A stretch of DNA of 64,000 bases, taken from positions 1 to 64,000 of the forward strand of contig PKXQ01000151.1 in NCBI GenBank assembly GCA_003132405.1, given 5' to 3'. This DNA is from Acidobacteriaceae bacterium. GTDB lineage: Bacteria; Acidobacteriota; Terriglobia; Terriglobales; Acidobacteriaceae. The stretch's first letter is position 1. Each line of letters starts with the position of its first letter. Both the position numbers and the translations under genes were made by a program. The notes under the pieces were generated by a model. It saw only the letters and a program-made list of their open reading frames with translations, searched no databases and was not told the DNA's origin. This document shows, piece by piece, positions 8,591-17,869 of this stretch.

Positions 8591-9868
8591 ATGATCAAAT
8601 CTCCCCGAGGAACTCGCGACCTTCTCCCGCCCGACACTGCGCTTTGGAATTTCGTCGAAGCCACCGTCCGCGACGTGTTTCGCGCCTACAACTTCCACGA
8701 AATCCGCACTCCAATCTTCGAATCGACGGAACTGTTCGCTCGCGGAGTAGGCGAAGAGACCGACATCGTCTCAAAAGAAATGTTCACCTGGGAAGATCGC
8801 GGCCGCGCCGAAAGCGATAAGGGGCAATCCCTGACCCTGCGCCCCGAAAACACCGCCGGCATCGTCCGCGCTTACATCGAGCACAAACTCTGGGAGCGCG
8901 GCCTCAACAAATTCTTCTCCATCGGACCTATGTTTCGCCGCGAGCGCCCACAAAAAGGCCGCTACCGCCAGTTCTACCAGATCGATGCCGAAGTCATCGG
9001 ACCCGCCTCCGCCGGCAGCCAGTCTCCAGCCAGAGACGCGGAGATCCTCGAACTACTCGCCACCCTGCTCGACCGTGTTGGCATCACCGGCTGGACGCTG
9101 GAACTGAACTCCGTTGGTTGCCCCGCCGATCGCACAAAATTCAATGAAGCCTTGCGCAACGCGCTCGCGCCGGTGGTCGATAAAATGTGCGCCGATTGCC
9201 AGCGCCGCGCCGTAACCAATCCATTCCGAGTTTTCGATTGCAAAGTTCCGGAAGACCAGCCAATCATCGCAACTCTTCCGACGATCGCCCACTTTCTCGA
9301 TGACGCTTGCCGCGCCCACTACAAAGAAGTAAAACAAATTCTCAACGCCGTCGAGATTCCCTACACAGAAAACCCGCGCCTGGTGCGCGGACTCGATTAC
9401 TACACCCGCACGGCATTCGAATTTACCCACGGCGGCCTGGGCGCGCAGAATGCGATTCTAGGCGGCGGACGCTACGACGGTTTATCCGAAGCTCTCGGCG
9501 GCCCGCCCGCTCCAGGCATCGGCTTTGCCATCGGCGAGGATCGCCTGGTCCTTTCGCTACCAGCGTCGGCGGAGTCGGTGGTGCGCCAGCCAGATGTTTA
9601 TATCGCTCCCCTCGGCCCTGGCATGAATCGCGAAGCCGCCCGACTGGCGCGTGAACTCCGCCGTCACGACCTGGTTGTCGAACTGGGCGACGAATCATTC
9701 CGCCTTAAAAAATCATTCGAGGCCGCCGACAAGATCGGTTCACGATACATTCTCATTGTCGGCGAAAACGAAGTCGCGGCCAACGCATTCGCGCTCAAGC
9801 ATCTGGCTTCAGGTGAACAAGTCACCATTCCGCGCGCGGAACTGGCGCAAAAACTTTTGTCGAAATAG
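8591..9868 (+). CDS. hisS: Histidyl-tRNA synthetase
   Basis: The protein has 425 residues, the usual length, and charges tRNA-His with histidine in the cytoplasm. Class II motifs are visible: motif 1 region KSPRGTRDLLPPDT, LTLRPENTAGIVRAYIEH, motif 2 MFRRERPQKGRYRQFYQ, the histidine-A loop VRGLDYYTRTAFEF, GGGRYDGL, and motif 3 GIGFAIGEDRL. A C-terminal anticodon-binding domain (VYIAPLG...LRRHDLVVEL...GENEV) completes it. ATG 8591 is the natural start. A good intrinsic terminator follows, so the gene is probably transcribed alone. Confidence 0.97.
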   Translation: MIKSPRGTRDLLPPDTALWNFVEATVRDVFRAYNFHEIRTPIFESTELFARGVGEETDIVSKEMFTWEDRGRAESDKGQSLTLRPENTAGIVRAYIEHKLWERGLNKFFSIGPMFRRERPQKGRYRQFYQIDAEVIGPASAGSQSPARDAEILELLATLLDRVGITGWTLELNSVGCPADRTKFNEALRNALAPVVDKMCADCQRRAVTNPFRVFDCKVPEDQPIIATLPTIAHFLDDACRAHYKEVKQILNAVEIPYTENPRLVRGLDYYTRTAFEFTHGGLGAQNAILGGGRYDGLSEALGGPPAPGIGFAIGEDRLVLSLPASAESVVRQPDVYIAPLGPGMNREAARLARELRRHDLVVELGDESFRLKKSFEAADKIGSRYILIVGENEVAANAFALKHLASGEQVTIPRAELAQKLLSK

Positions 9869-9888
9869 TTCGGTCGCATTTTCAAAAG

Positions 9889-9912
9889 GGCTCCGCGACC
9901 GGAGCCTTTTTT
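9889..9912 (+). terminator. Rho-independent terminator of hisS
   Basis: GGCTCCG (9889-9895) pairs with CGGAGCC (9900-9906) across a 4-base loop and is followed by six T, 21 bases after the hisS stop. Confidence 0.85.
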
Positions 9913-10046
9913 CTTGCGCGCGGAGATTGGTGGTTCAGCCCTCCCAAACTCCCCGTCGCTGCAACTGCTCAGCTGTGAACGAAAAAACAATCCGTGATTA
10001 AATACTCCTTCACCCAAATAGCTTTCACTCCAACCCGGACGGTGCA

Positions 10047-12323
10047 ATGCTCTGGTATTTCGTTTTCTTTTTCGTCTCTGGTTTCTGCAGCATTCTCTAT
10101 GAACTGATCTGGCTTCGCCTGGCCATGGCGCAGTTTGCCGTGACCACCGCCCTGGTGTCGATTGTTCTATCGGCTTTCATGATCGGGCTGGGCGCAGGCT
10201 CATGGGGAGCCGGCCGCTATATTCGCCGCCATTCGCCTCTGCCCTTTCCCGCTCTCCGGCTTTATGCCGCTACCGAACTCTTCATCGGCCTGTCAGCCAT
10301 TCTGGTTCCCTACGAATTAATCGCCGGACGAATTTTTCTCCACAAAATTGATGCTGGCAATCCGCTCCCCATAGGCGCTTACTATACGGCAGCCGGATTC
10401 TGGATCGTGCTCACTTTGGTGCCATGGTGTGCCTGCATGGGCGCAACTTTCCCCTTCGCAATGGCCGCCATTCGCGAAAACTTTTCTGGCGAATCCGCCC
10501 GCTCCTTCAGCTACCTCTATCTCGCCAATGTCCTCGGAGCAGTGACGGGCGCGTTCATCCCTCTACTGTTGATAGAGTCGCTGGGATTCAAAGGCACACT
10601 ACATATTGGAGCCCTGTTGAATCTCGCATTGGCCTGTTCAGCAATGATCCTCAGCAGGGTTCGACAAAAACAACCAGCGGAAAGCCCATCGCAGCAGGCG
10701 ATTTCAGCGAGTTCCGCCGCAACGCTCCCTCGTGCGCCCACCACGTGGCCCTACTTCCTGCTCTTCTTCACCGGCTTAACCAGTATGGGTGTAGAGGTCG
10801 TATGGATTCGCCTTTTCACCGTCGGCCTCGGCACAGTCGTATACGCCTTTGCTGCCATCCTCGGCCTGTATCTCGGAGCAACCTACCTCGGTTCCCTGCT
10901 CTATCGCCGCAGCATGCATCGTCGAAACACCTCCACTGAAGCGCCCGGGAATTTGTTTCTGGCATTGCTCGCGTTTTCTGTAGTCCTGCCACTCGTGCTG
11001 AGCGATCCCCGCGTACACATCGTCTACGCCATGCGCGTAATCGCTATTATTCCCTTTTCGTTGGCTGTGGGATTTGTGACTCCCATGATTCTCGATCGCG
11101 TTTCACAAGGCGACCCCGATCGCGCCGGCCGCGGTTATGCCGTCAACATCATTGGCTGTGTTTTCGGTCCCCTGGTCGCCGGATTTCTTCTGTTGCCGAT
11201 CCTTGGCGAACGCCTCACGCTGTTAGCCTTCGCTCTTCCCTGGATCGTCGTCAGTTTTCGCAGACCGCAAGCGATCCCAGCTGCTTCCTCGTCCATGCAG
11301 TCGCGCGTTTCACGGCCGGCAATGCCCAAAAGAAACTTCGCCGCGCCCCTCGCCGTCGGAGCGCTGACGCTCCTAGTCGTCTTCGCCACCAGGAGTTTTG
11401 AAAGCCAGTTCACCCCTCGTGAAGTTCGCCGCGACAGCACCGCCACCGTTACCGCCATGGGCGCGAGCAGAACGCAAAAGCAGCTTCTGGTCAATGGCAT
11501 CGGCATGACCGGCCTCACGCCCATCACCAAGATGATCGCGCATCTCCCGCTCGCCTTCCTGTCGAGGCCGCCGAAAAATGTTCTGGTCATCTGTTTCGGA
11601 ATGGGTACCACCCATCGTTCCGCAATGTCATGGGGCGTTTCTTCCACGGCCGTCGAACTGGTGCCGAGCGTGGTTTCCGTCTTTCCGTTCTTCTACAGCG
11701 ACGCCCGTCAAATCATCGATTCGCCGCGTTCCAATGTAGTCATCGACGATGGCCGCTTCTACATGGAGCGATCGAGCCAGCAGTACGATGTCATCGCCAT
11801 CGATCCGCCGCCGCCCGTCGAGGCTGCCGCCTCCAGCCTTCTCTACTCCAAACAGTTCTACGCCATCGCCAAGCTGCACCTCGCGCCCGACGGCATCCTC
11901 CAGCAATGGTTTCCCACCGGCAGTCAGGATCCCGCAATTATCGCGTCCGTTGCCAAGGCGCTGCATGAGTCGTTCCCTTACGTTCGCGTCTTCCGCTCTA
12001 TCGAGGGATGGGGCTACCATTTTCTCGCCAGTAAGTCTCCGCTGCCGGTGAACACGGCCGCCAGTCTCGCGAGCCACATGCCTCCCGCAGCCGTAGCCGA
12101 TTTGCTGGAGTGGGGACCCGCGCACGATGCGGAGCAGCAGTTTGCGGGAGTGTTGAATCAGGAATTATCGCTCGACGCCCTTATCGCTCAAGACCCCAAC
12201 GCTCCCGCTCTACAGGATGACCGTCCTGTCAATGAATACTTCATCCTGCGCCGGGTTCGAGATCCGAAGTATCTACACGGGGTATGGCAACGGATGCTCG
12301 CCCGTGTGGGAATCAAATCATAA
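10047..12323 (+). CDS. Spermidine synthase-like domain fused to a multi-spanning membrane domain
   Basis: The protein has 758 residues. The first ~480 contain many hydrophobic helices in two blocks (FVSGFCSILYELIWLRLAMA..., then YFLLFFTGLTSMGVEVVWIR...), each opening with the G-x-x-S/M-x-x-E-hhWhR motif of this family. The C-terminal ~260 residues look like the spermidine/spermine synthase Rossmann domain (VLVICFGMGTTHRSAM, YDVIAIDPPPPVEAAASSLL, LHLAPDGILQQWFP). The order fits the fused MFS/spermidine synthase proteins, whose substrate is generally unproven. True polyamine synthesis is not implied. It follows the hisS terminator and has its own leader. Confidence 0.82.
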   Translation: MLWYFVFFFVSGFCSILYELIWLRLAMAQFAVTTALVSIVLSAFMIGLGAGSWGAGRYIRRHSPLPFPALRLYAATELFIGLSAILVPYELIAGRIFLHKIDAGNPLPIGAYYTAAGFWIVLTLVPWCACMGATFPFAMAAIRENFSGESARSFSYLYLANVLGAVTGAFIPLLLIESLGFKGTLHIGALLNLALACSAMILSRVRQKQPAESPSQQAISASSAATLPRAPTTWPYFLLFFTGLTSMGVEVVWIRLFTVGLGTVVYAFAAILGLYLGATYLGSLLYRRSMHRRNTSTEAPGNLFLALLAFSVVLPLVLSDPRVHIVYAMRVIAIIPFSLAVGFVTPMILDRVSQGDPDRAGRGYAVNIIGCVFGPLVAGFLLLPILGERLTLLAFALPWIVVSFRRPQAIPAASSSMQSRVSRPAMPKRNFAAPLAVGALTLLVVFATRSFESQFTPREVRRDSTATVTAMGASRTQKQLLVNGIGMTGLTPITKMIAHLPLAFLSRPPKNVLVICFGMGTTHRSAMSWGVSSTAVELVPSVVSVFPFFYSDARQIIDSPRSNVVIDDGRFYMERSSQQYDVIAIDPPPPVEAAASSLLYSKQFYAIAKLHLAPDGILQQWFPTGSQDPAIIASVAKALHESFPYVRVFRSIEGWGYHFLASKSPLPVNTAASLASHMPPAAVADLLEWGPAHDAEQQFAGVLNQELSLDALIAQDPNAPALQDDRPVNEYFILRRVRDPKYLHGVWQRMLARVGIKS

Positions 12324-12499
12324 GGCGCGCGGTGGCTGGGCAATGAACCAATGTGAAAAAGGATGTGCAACAAGAAAAAGCGCGACAAAAAACAAACCCT
12401 GCCCAGCGTATTCAAAGACTCTCACTCCGATTCGGAGCGGCGTCTCAAGAATCCGCCGGTTGAGCAGGGCTCGCCAATAAGTGGTGATAAAGCGGAACG

Positions 12500-12730
12500 C
12501 TAGGCCTGATAAACCTGCTCGTGCCGACGCGCTTCATACCAGAGCGCCAGTTCCACCCGGTTCCACAATCCCAGCTTGTCATAGATCAAGCGCAAATAAT
12601 TTTTCACCACGTGCTCGGTAGTGCCAAGCGAGTGAGCGATTTCAGAATTCTTGCAACCCTCGGCTACGCGTTGAATGATGAGTTGTTCGCGTTCACTGGG
12701 CCCGACGCGGATTGCTGCCTCTCCAACCAT
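12500..12730 (-). CDS. Stand-alone LuxR-type HTH protein, downstream of a tandem pair
   Basis: The protein has 76 residues and is almost only a GerE/LuxR helix-turn-helix (PSEREQLIIQRVAEGCKNSE, IAHSLGTTEHVVKNYLRLIY, DKLGLWNRVELALWY). It has no receiver or ligand domain, so it is likely a small DNA-binding regulator or a partner of another protein. ATG 12730 is preceded by GGAGG five bases away, which lies inside the 3' end of the upstream gene. The two genes overlap by 67 bases in different frames, which implies translational coupling. Confidence 0.75.
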   Translation of the reverse strand: MVGEAAIRVGPSEREQLIIQRVAEGCKNSEIAHSLGTTEHVVKNYLRLIYDKLGLWNRVELALWYEARRHEQVYQA

Positions 12731-12939
12731 AATTGCCTCCGATAAAGTAATGTTGCGAGTTTGACCCGCTTGATGCCGCCCTTGATCCCAAACCTCAGAA
12801 ACAGACGGTTAAAGTGTGCCTTGACGGTACGCTCCGCAATGTGAAGATCGCGAGCGATTTCTGAGTTGTCACATCCCTGAAGCAACAGCTCGATAATCTG
12901 CCTCTCCCGGGGTCCCACTTGTTCAAACTTTTCTTCCAT
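12664..12939 (-). CDS. Stand-alone LuxR-type HTH protein, upstream of a tandem pair
   Basis: The protein has 91 residues and an HTH core (VGPRERQIIELLLQGCDNSE, IARDLHIAERTVKAHFNRLF, LRFGIKGGIKRVKLATLLY) similar to its downstream neighbour, suggesting an old duplication. ATG 12939 is chosen because AAGGTG lies about nine bases upstream. ATG 12969 and TTG 12978 are in frame and possible. It carries no sensor domain. Its target is unknown. Confidence 0.7.
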   Translation of the reverse strand: MEEKFEQVGPRERQIIELLLQGCDNSEIARDLHIAERTVKAHFNRLFLRFGIKGGIKRVKLATLLYRRQLWLERQQSASGPVNANNSSFNA

Positions 12940-13285
12940 AAAACACAGCACCTTCCCAATGCATTCCATCCGCCGCAAGTGGCCTTACGATTCCGGTTTC
13001 TGGACGCATCTGGATTAGGTCTTTGTCAGATATTTTGCATTCGCACGGCCAAAACTAGCCCCGAAACGTTATCAGTTGATGAAATTGTCAATTCCAGCGC
13101 TTTTCTTCGGAAAATTCAGGTCACTATAGTAATTTCAGGAGGTTGCACGCCGCCGACTACAGTATTCTCCCGCAGCTTCTAAGGTGAACTACTTAGTACA
13201 AAATTCATATACTCCCCCTTCCAAAGCCCATATTTACACAGAAGTGCAGCCATGAACCTACCTGGTTCCTCCCTTATAATGGAGT
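12940..13285. other. Regulatory gap between the LuxR pair and uvrB
   Basis: This is 346 bases between divergent genes, AT-richer than the flanking genes. It must hold the promoters of both units. The only clear element is TATAAT at 13275-13280. I see no RNA gene and no recognisable LexA box. Confidence 0.4.
13275..13280 (+). promoter_or_regulatory. -10 box directly before uvrB, suggesting a leaderless transcript
   Basis: A perfect TATAAT ends five bases before the uvrB GTG, so a transcript started from it would begin at or beside the start codon. No strong -35 is seen. The same TTATAATGGAG string recurs at the sigma-factor start near 43.65 kb. Confidence 0.45.
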
Positions 13286-15277
13286 GTGGACTTTAAGCTG
13301 GTAAGCAACTACAAGCCTCAGGGGGATCAGGCGCGAGCCATTGAAGCGCTCACCCGAGGCGTCTTCGATCGCGAGCAGCATCAGGTCTTGCTCGGCGTCA
13401 CCGGATCAGGCAAAACCTATACCGCCGCCAAGGTGATCGAAGCGGCCAACCGCCCCGCCCTCGTCATGGCTCACAATAAGACCCTGGCCGCCCAGCTCTA
13501 TCACGAGTTCAAGACTTTTTTCCCCCACAATGCCGTCGAGTTCTTCGTCTCCTACTACGACTTCTATCAACCGGAGGCCTACGTCCCCGCGGCCGACCTT
13601 TATATCGAAAAAGAATCGACGATCAACGATGAACTCGACAAGCTGCGTCTCTCCGCGACTCGATCTCTCTTCGAGCGCCGCGACTGTCTGATTGTCGCCT
13701 CCGTCAGTTGCATCTATGGCCTGGGATCGCCCGAAGCCTACTACGGCATGATGCTCTTCCTCGAAAAGGGGCAAAAGATCAAGCGCTCCGACATCACGCG
13801 CAAGCTGGTCGACATTCTGTATGAGCGCACCGAAGGCGATTTCCGCCGTGGAACGTTTCGTGTGCGCGGCGATGTCATCGAGATCTATCCCACCTATGAC
13901 GACAACGCTTATCGCGTGGAGATGTTTGGCGACGAGGTGGAATCGCTTTCTCAAATCGATCCTCTGTTCGGCACCGTCAAGCAGCGCTACATGCGCCTGC
14001 CAATCTATCCGAAGACGCACTACGTGATGAAGGAAGAAACTCGCGCCTCGGCCGTCGCTTCCATCAAAGCTGAGCTGGCCTGGTGGGAAGTCGAACTGGA
14101 GAAGCAGGGACGTCTGGTCGAATCGCAGCGCATCCATCAGCGCGTCATGTATGACCTCGAAATGATCAAGGCCATGGGCTATTGCCATGGCATCGAAAAC
14201 TACTCCCGCCATTTCACCGGGCGGTTACCCGGCGAGCCTCCGCCCACGCTGCTGGATTATTTCCCGCGCGATTATCTGATGTTCATCGACGAATCGCATC
14301 AGACCGTGCCGCAGCTCCACGGCATGTATCACGGCGACCGCTCGCGTAAGCAGACGCTGGTCGAGTACGGTTTCCGCATGCCGTCGGCGCTCGACAATCG
14401 TCCGCTTACATTCGAGGAATTCGAGCATCGCACCAACCAACTCGTCTATGTTTCGGCGACCCCTGGTCCCTATGAACTCACGAAGTCTGCTGGAGTCGTA
14501 GTCGAGCAGATCATTCGCCCCACTGGCCTGATCGACCCACCCGTCGAGATTCGCCCGGTGAAGGGCCAGATTGACGATCTGCTGCACATGATCCGCGATC
14601 GCGTGGCCCGCAACGAGCGCGTGCTCGTGACCACGCTTACCAAACGCATGTCGGAAGATCTCGCCGAATACTACAGCGAAGTAGGCGTGAAGTGCCGCTA
14701 CATGCACTCCGAGATCGAGACGCTGGAGCGGGTCAAAATTCTGCGCGATCTGCGTAAAGGCGAATTCGATGTATTGATCGGCATCAATCTCTTGCGCGAG
14801 GGCCTAGACCTGCCCGAAGTATCGCTAGTCGCGATTCTCGATGCCGATAAAGAAGGCTTCCTCCGCTCGGCCGGTTCGCTGATCCAGACGATTGGCCGCT
14901 GCGCGCGCAATCTCAACGGCCGCGCGATTCTCTATGCCGATCGCATGACCGACTCCATGAAAAAAGCGCTCGACGAAACCAACCGCCGCCGCGCCATCCA
15001 GCAGGCCTATAACGAAGAAAACGGAATCACTCCCGAGTCGATTATCCGTCCGCTCGATATGACGCTGGTCGCGATCGTCGGAGCCGACTACGCCGATCTA
15101 ACCTCGTCCGAAGTCGACGGCATCCCCGATCTCAAATCGCAAGAGGAGTTGGACGCCTACATCGGGAAACTAGAAAGCGATATGCGGGAAGCGGCCAAAC
15201 GCTTTGAGTTCGAGAAGGCAGCGAAACTGCGGGATACGATCAAAGAACTACGCACGAAAGAGTTCTTGTTCGCGTAA
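13286..15277 (+). CDS. uvrB: UvrABC system protein B (excinuclease subunit)
   Basis: The protein has 663 residues, full family length. Walker A is [12 protein letters not shown]. The damage-binding beta-hairpin region is [20 protein letters not shown]. The DEAD-like box is FIDESHQ, helicase motif VI is QTIGRCARN, and the C-terminal UVR/UvrC-binding helix pair is [20 protein letters not shown]. It loads on damaged DNA with UvrA and recruits UvrC in nucleotide excision repair. GTG 13286 ([15 protein letters not shown]) matches the usual N-terminus, and the ATG at 13279 is out of frame and closes at once. No uvrA or uvrC is in the window. Confidence 0.97.
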   Translation: MDFKLVSNYKPQGDQARAIEALTRGVFDREQHQVLLGVTGSGKTYTAAKVIEAANRPALVMAHNKTLAAQLYHEFKTFFPHNAVEFFVSYYDFYQPEAYVPAADLYIEKESTINDELDKLRLSATRSLFERRDCLIVASVSCIYGLGSPEAYYGMMLFLEKGQKIKRSDITRKLVDILYERTEGDFRRGTFRVRGDVIEIYPTYDDNAYRVEMFGDEVESLSQIDPLFGTVKQRYMRLPIYPKTHYVMKEETRASAVASIKAELAWWEVELEKQGRLVESQRIHQRVMYDLEMIKAMGYCHGIENYSRHFTGRLPGEPPPTLLDYFPRDYLMFIDESHQTVPQLHGMYHGDRSRKQTLVEYGFRMPSALDNRPLTFEEFEHRTNQLVYVSATPGPYELTKSAGVVVEQIIRPTGLIDPPVEIRPVKGQIDDLLHMIRDRVARNERVLVTTLTKRMSEDLAEYYSEVGVKCRYMHSEIETLERVKILRDLRKGEFDVLIGINLLREGLDLPEVSLVAILDADKEGFLRSAGSLIQTIGRCARNLNGRAILYADRMTDSMKKALDETNRRRAIQQAYNEENGITPESIIRPLDMTLVAIVGADYADLTSSEVDGIPDLKSQEELDAYIGKLESDMREAAKRFEFEKAAKLRDTIKELRTKEFLFA

Positions 15278-15340
15278 GATCTCAGATTCGCACTCGTTAA
15301 GAAGTATTGTGATCCGAAAACCGGCTACAGCCCCTTGGCC

Positions 15341-16003
15341 ATGAAGCGCATTCTTCTCTCCTGGAGCAGCGGCAAAGACAGCGCATGGAGTCTCCACGTT
15401 CTTCGCCAGCGTGGCGAGTACGAGGTCGTGGGCCTGCTGACTACTTTCAACGAAGCGGCGGGCCGCGTCGCCATGCATGCCGTAAGGCGCGAATTGGTCG
15501 AGCAACAAGCCGCCGCCGCCCAACTCCCGCTCTGGGCCGTTCCATTGCCCTGGCCCTGCTCCAATGAACAATACGAATCGCTGATGGCGCAAACCTGCGC
15601 CAAGGCAGTCTCCGAAGGAATCGAAGGAGTCGCATTCGGCGATCTGTTCCTCGAGGACGTGCGCGCCTACCGCGAAAAACAAATGGCAGCCACCGGACTC
15701 GATCCGATATTCCCTTTGTGGGGCCTGCCAACCCGAGGTTTAGCCGAAGAAATGATTGCCGCCGGTCTGCAAGCCAAGCTTACTTGTGTCGACACTACGA
15801 AACTCGATCAGTCCTTCGCCGGCCGTGAATTCGACCAGCCACTTCTTTCGGCGTTGCCCGATGGCATAGATCCCTGCGGCGAGCGCGGCGAGTTTCATTC
15901 CTTTGTATATGCCGGCCCTATGCTGAATGTTGCCCTACCGATTTCCGTAGGCGTGACTGTGATTCGCGATCAGTTCGCCTTCGCCGATCTGACTGCGAGT
16001 TGA
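15341..16003 (+). CDS. PP-loop ATP pyrophosphatase, diphthine-ammonia ligase-like (DUF71)
   Basis: The protein has 220 residues. SWSSGKDSAW at residues 6-15 is the PP-loop that binds ATP in the adenine nucleotide alpha-hydrolase fold. The C-terminal signature IDPCGERGEFHSFVYAGPML is typical of the DUF71 family, whose eukaryotic member amidates diphthine on EF2. Bacteria lack diphthamide, so the bacterial substrate is unknown. ATG 15341 is favoured over an in-frame TTG at 15335. It starts 63 bases after uvrB on the same strand and may be co-transcribed. Confidence 0.82.
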   Translation: MKRILLSWSSGKDSAWSLHVLRQRGEYEVVGLLTTFNEAAGRVAMHAVRRELVEQQAAAAQLPLWAVPLPWPCSNEQYESLMAQTCAKAVSEGIEGVAFGDLFLEDVRAYREKQMAATGLDPIFPLWGLPTRGLAEEMIAAGLQAKLTCVDTTKLDQSFAGREFDQPLLSALPDGIDPCGERGEFHSFVYAGPMLNVALPISVGVTVIRDQFAFADLTAS

Positions 16004-16214
16004 CGGCGCGCAACCGAGCTGCCTGAAACAAATGCCAGCGCTCAACTGTTCACGGCCGGCCCCTATTCCGAAAAGCCGTTCGACTTGCGGGATTGCCGCC
16101 CCGCGTTTACGGTGATCTCCCTATTGTCGAATATCCACCCCTCAGCGATAAACGATATAGCGCGCCACGCTAAGAGCACTTCACTAGCACTTCGTCTCGC
16201 AATCATATTGTGCC

Positions 16215-16913
16215 GTGTCGTCTACATCTTTATTTTTTTCCGTAGCAGCACTCGCGTGTTTGCTCGTTCTCCTCGCCGGCTGCCAAGGCTTACCCGCGAA
16301 CGTGGCGAACTGTCCAGTCACGCCTACTCCTCCTCAGAACACATCCGTAGTCACGCCCGCTACCGAACCGCCGCCGCAATCGGTCTGCGGATTCCCCCTC
16401 GAGATCTCGAACCCAGCGCCCGCAGCCCATACCGATCTCGTCGCAGGCGTCAGTTCCCCCGTCCTCATCATCGCCCAGGCTTCGCCGCCCGATCCCATCT
16501 ACACTATGCGCCTCTATGTCGATGGAGAGGCCGTTCTTTACGTGCCCTCCACCACCATCAATCAATACATCTGGATGCCCAACGGCCAGCACACAGTCGA
16601 GGTCGTCGCCGAAGATGTAGCCGGCTACATCGCAACCTCGACCACGCAGGTTAACGTAACCTCGCAAGCGCCCGGCGTCTCCAACATCCAAAATCTTCCC
16701 GATTGGGTTTCATGTTCCGCCCAACTAGCCACCGGCCTGACTTGCGCGGCTGGACTCGGAGTCGCCAGCTCGACCCTGACGCAGGATCAATCGTCACCGT
16801 CTCTGGACGGTTCGTCGGCCCGCTTCAGCCTCGCAGGCAACCACCCTTATTCCAACGAGCTTTAGGAGCCATACAACGTCTGGCTCGATGACGTCACGCT
16901 CAACGCGTACTAG
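16215..16913 (+). pseudogene. Lipoprotein gene interrupted by an in-frame TAG
   Basis: GTG 16215 starts a lipoprotein signal peptide with lipobox LLAGC at residues 19-23. An Ig-like/bacterial surface domain follows (LYVDGEAVLYVPSTTINQYI, PNGQHTVEVVAEDVAGYI). The frame stops at TAG 16863-16865, after 216 residues, inside what looks like a continuing beta-rich domain. After the TAG the same frame continues EPYNVWLDDVTLNAY before a second TAG at 16911-16913. The strand-like WLDDVTL tail suggests the first TAG is a nonsense mutation or sequencing error. The shorter 216-residue product may still be made. Confidence 0.5.
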
Positions 16914-16975
16914 CCACGGTCTGATTCAGCTGCCCCTCTCAACAGGGGAAAAACTCTATTGTATTTTTTCTCTTG

Positions 16976-17135
16976 AGTGTCGCAGCGTTCAGCCTTTGCC
17001 TTTGGGTAGCACAGCGCTTCCGTCTTTCTTTTTTTGTGGCGCAGCGCTTGCGTCTTCGCTTTTGCGTGGCGTAGCCATTTTGCCTTTGCTTTTGGGTGGC
17101 GCAGCGCTTTACTTTTGGGTGGCGCAGCGCTTCAG
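16976..17135. repeat. 30-bp tandem repeat array with a twin-hairpin end
   Basis: Units of the form TTTTGGGTGGCGCAGCGCTT plus about 10 variable bases repeat with a 29-30-base period (equivalent positions near 16978, 17007, 17037, 17067 and 17097), then a shortened 23-base unit at 17120. The last unit runs into the hairpin AGCGCTTCAGCGCT, so the array seems to be a local expansion of the dispersed hairpin element found elsewhere in the window. No open frame fits it. Confidence 0.65.
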
Positions 17136-17190
17136 CGCTGCGATAACAGCTTTGTCTTGACTGCGCCTTTAAGGCGCTGAGGTCGCGTTC
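17136..17190 (+). repeat. Dispersed twin-hairpin element, copy C (second half)
   Basis: GCGATAACAGCTTTGTCTTG leads to a second hairpin, GCGCCTTTAAGGCGC followed by TGAGG, matching the layout of the copies at 8.4, 24.75 and 61.3 kb. Confidence 0.55.
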
Positions 17191-17206
17191 TCTCCGGCAA
17201 GCGACT

Positions 17207-17608
17207 TTACGGCGTCCGCTTGAGCGTCAGACTCAGGTTCGCTCCACCTTGCTTCCACGTGCCCACAATTTCCGACGCGTCCTTGTTCATGGTGCCATCG
17301 TAAGCGCAAAGGTTGGAGCTGCTTTCGAGGTGCAGCACCGCTGCCTTGAAGGTGATAGCTGTGATGACAATGCCGGAGGAGTCCTGGTCAGGGTAGTCAA
17401 TGGTGCCGCTGAGAGTTCCGTCTTCCGCAGCCGAAATGTGCACCACAACTCGCTGTTTCGGTTTGGCGCCCGGATCGAGCGTGCCTTCCCAATCGGCAAC
17501 AATCGGCGGAGTATCGGCGGCCACCGCGCGCGACGGGACAATGCTCGGGGCGAGCACGATCGCTAATCCCCAGCACAGCGCGAACCACGAAATGCGAGGC
17601 TTTCTCAT
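17207..17608 (-). CDS. Small exported protein of unknown function
   Basis: The protein has 133 residues with a signal peptide (MRKPRISWFALCWGLAIVLA...RAVAA). The mature part is beta-rich (ADWEGTLDPGAKPKQRVVVH, GTLSGTIDYPDQDSSGIVIT, GTMNKDASEIVGTWKQGGAN, LSLTLKRTP). It resembles small acidobacterial periplasmic domains that often precede peptidase or hydrolase domains, but here the domain stands alone. The frame is open back to 17716, but that part overlaps a tRNA gene on the same strand, so ATG 17608 is the start. I cannot assign a function. Confidence 0.65.
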   Translation of the reverse strand: MRKPRISWFALCWGLAIVLAPSIVPSRAVAADTPPIVADWEGTLDPGAKPKQRVVVHISAAEDGTLSGTIDYPDQDSSGIVITAITFKAAVLHLESSSNLCAYDGTMNKDASEIVGTWKQGGANLSLTLKRTP

Positions 17609-17638
17609 TCTCGAATCCCTCTCGCAAGCAGGGGATTT

Positions 17639-17714
17639 TGGTGGACCTGGTCGGGATCGAACCGACGACCTCTTCCATGCCATGGAAGCGCGCTCCCAGC
17701 TGCGCCACAGGCCC
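17639..17714 (-). tRNA. tRNA-Ala (anticodon GGC)
   Basis: The 76-base cloverleaf is complete. Acceptor GGGCCTG pairs with CAGGTCC, the anticodon stem is CTTCC/GGAAG with loop ATGGCAT (anticodon GGC, reading GCC and GCU), and the T-arm is GTCGG-TTCGATC-CCGAC. CCA is encoded at 17641-17639. It lies just upstream of the small exported protein on the same strand. Confidence 0.95.
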
Positions 17715-17869
17715 ACGTGCGATTGCGGGCAGTCGCTATCTTGAATTGCTACCGTTCAATTCTCGCTTAGCTCGGCCGCGCCGTCAAACTGGCTGGTCAT
17801 CCTCGACGCCGACCGTCAAGCTCAACTAGGATATCCTTGGCAATTGCAAAGCACACAATTTGGAGCCTC

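Noticed and set aside
13181-13260. LexA box upstream of uvrB
   Set aside because: GAACTACTTAGTAC has some symmetry but matches no known LexA consensus at the right spacing.
16976-17135. Possible CRISPR array
   Set aside because: Units are contiguous degenerate tandem repeats with no unique spacers of constant length, and no cas genes are near.
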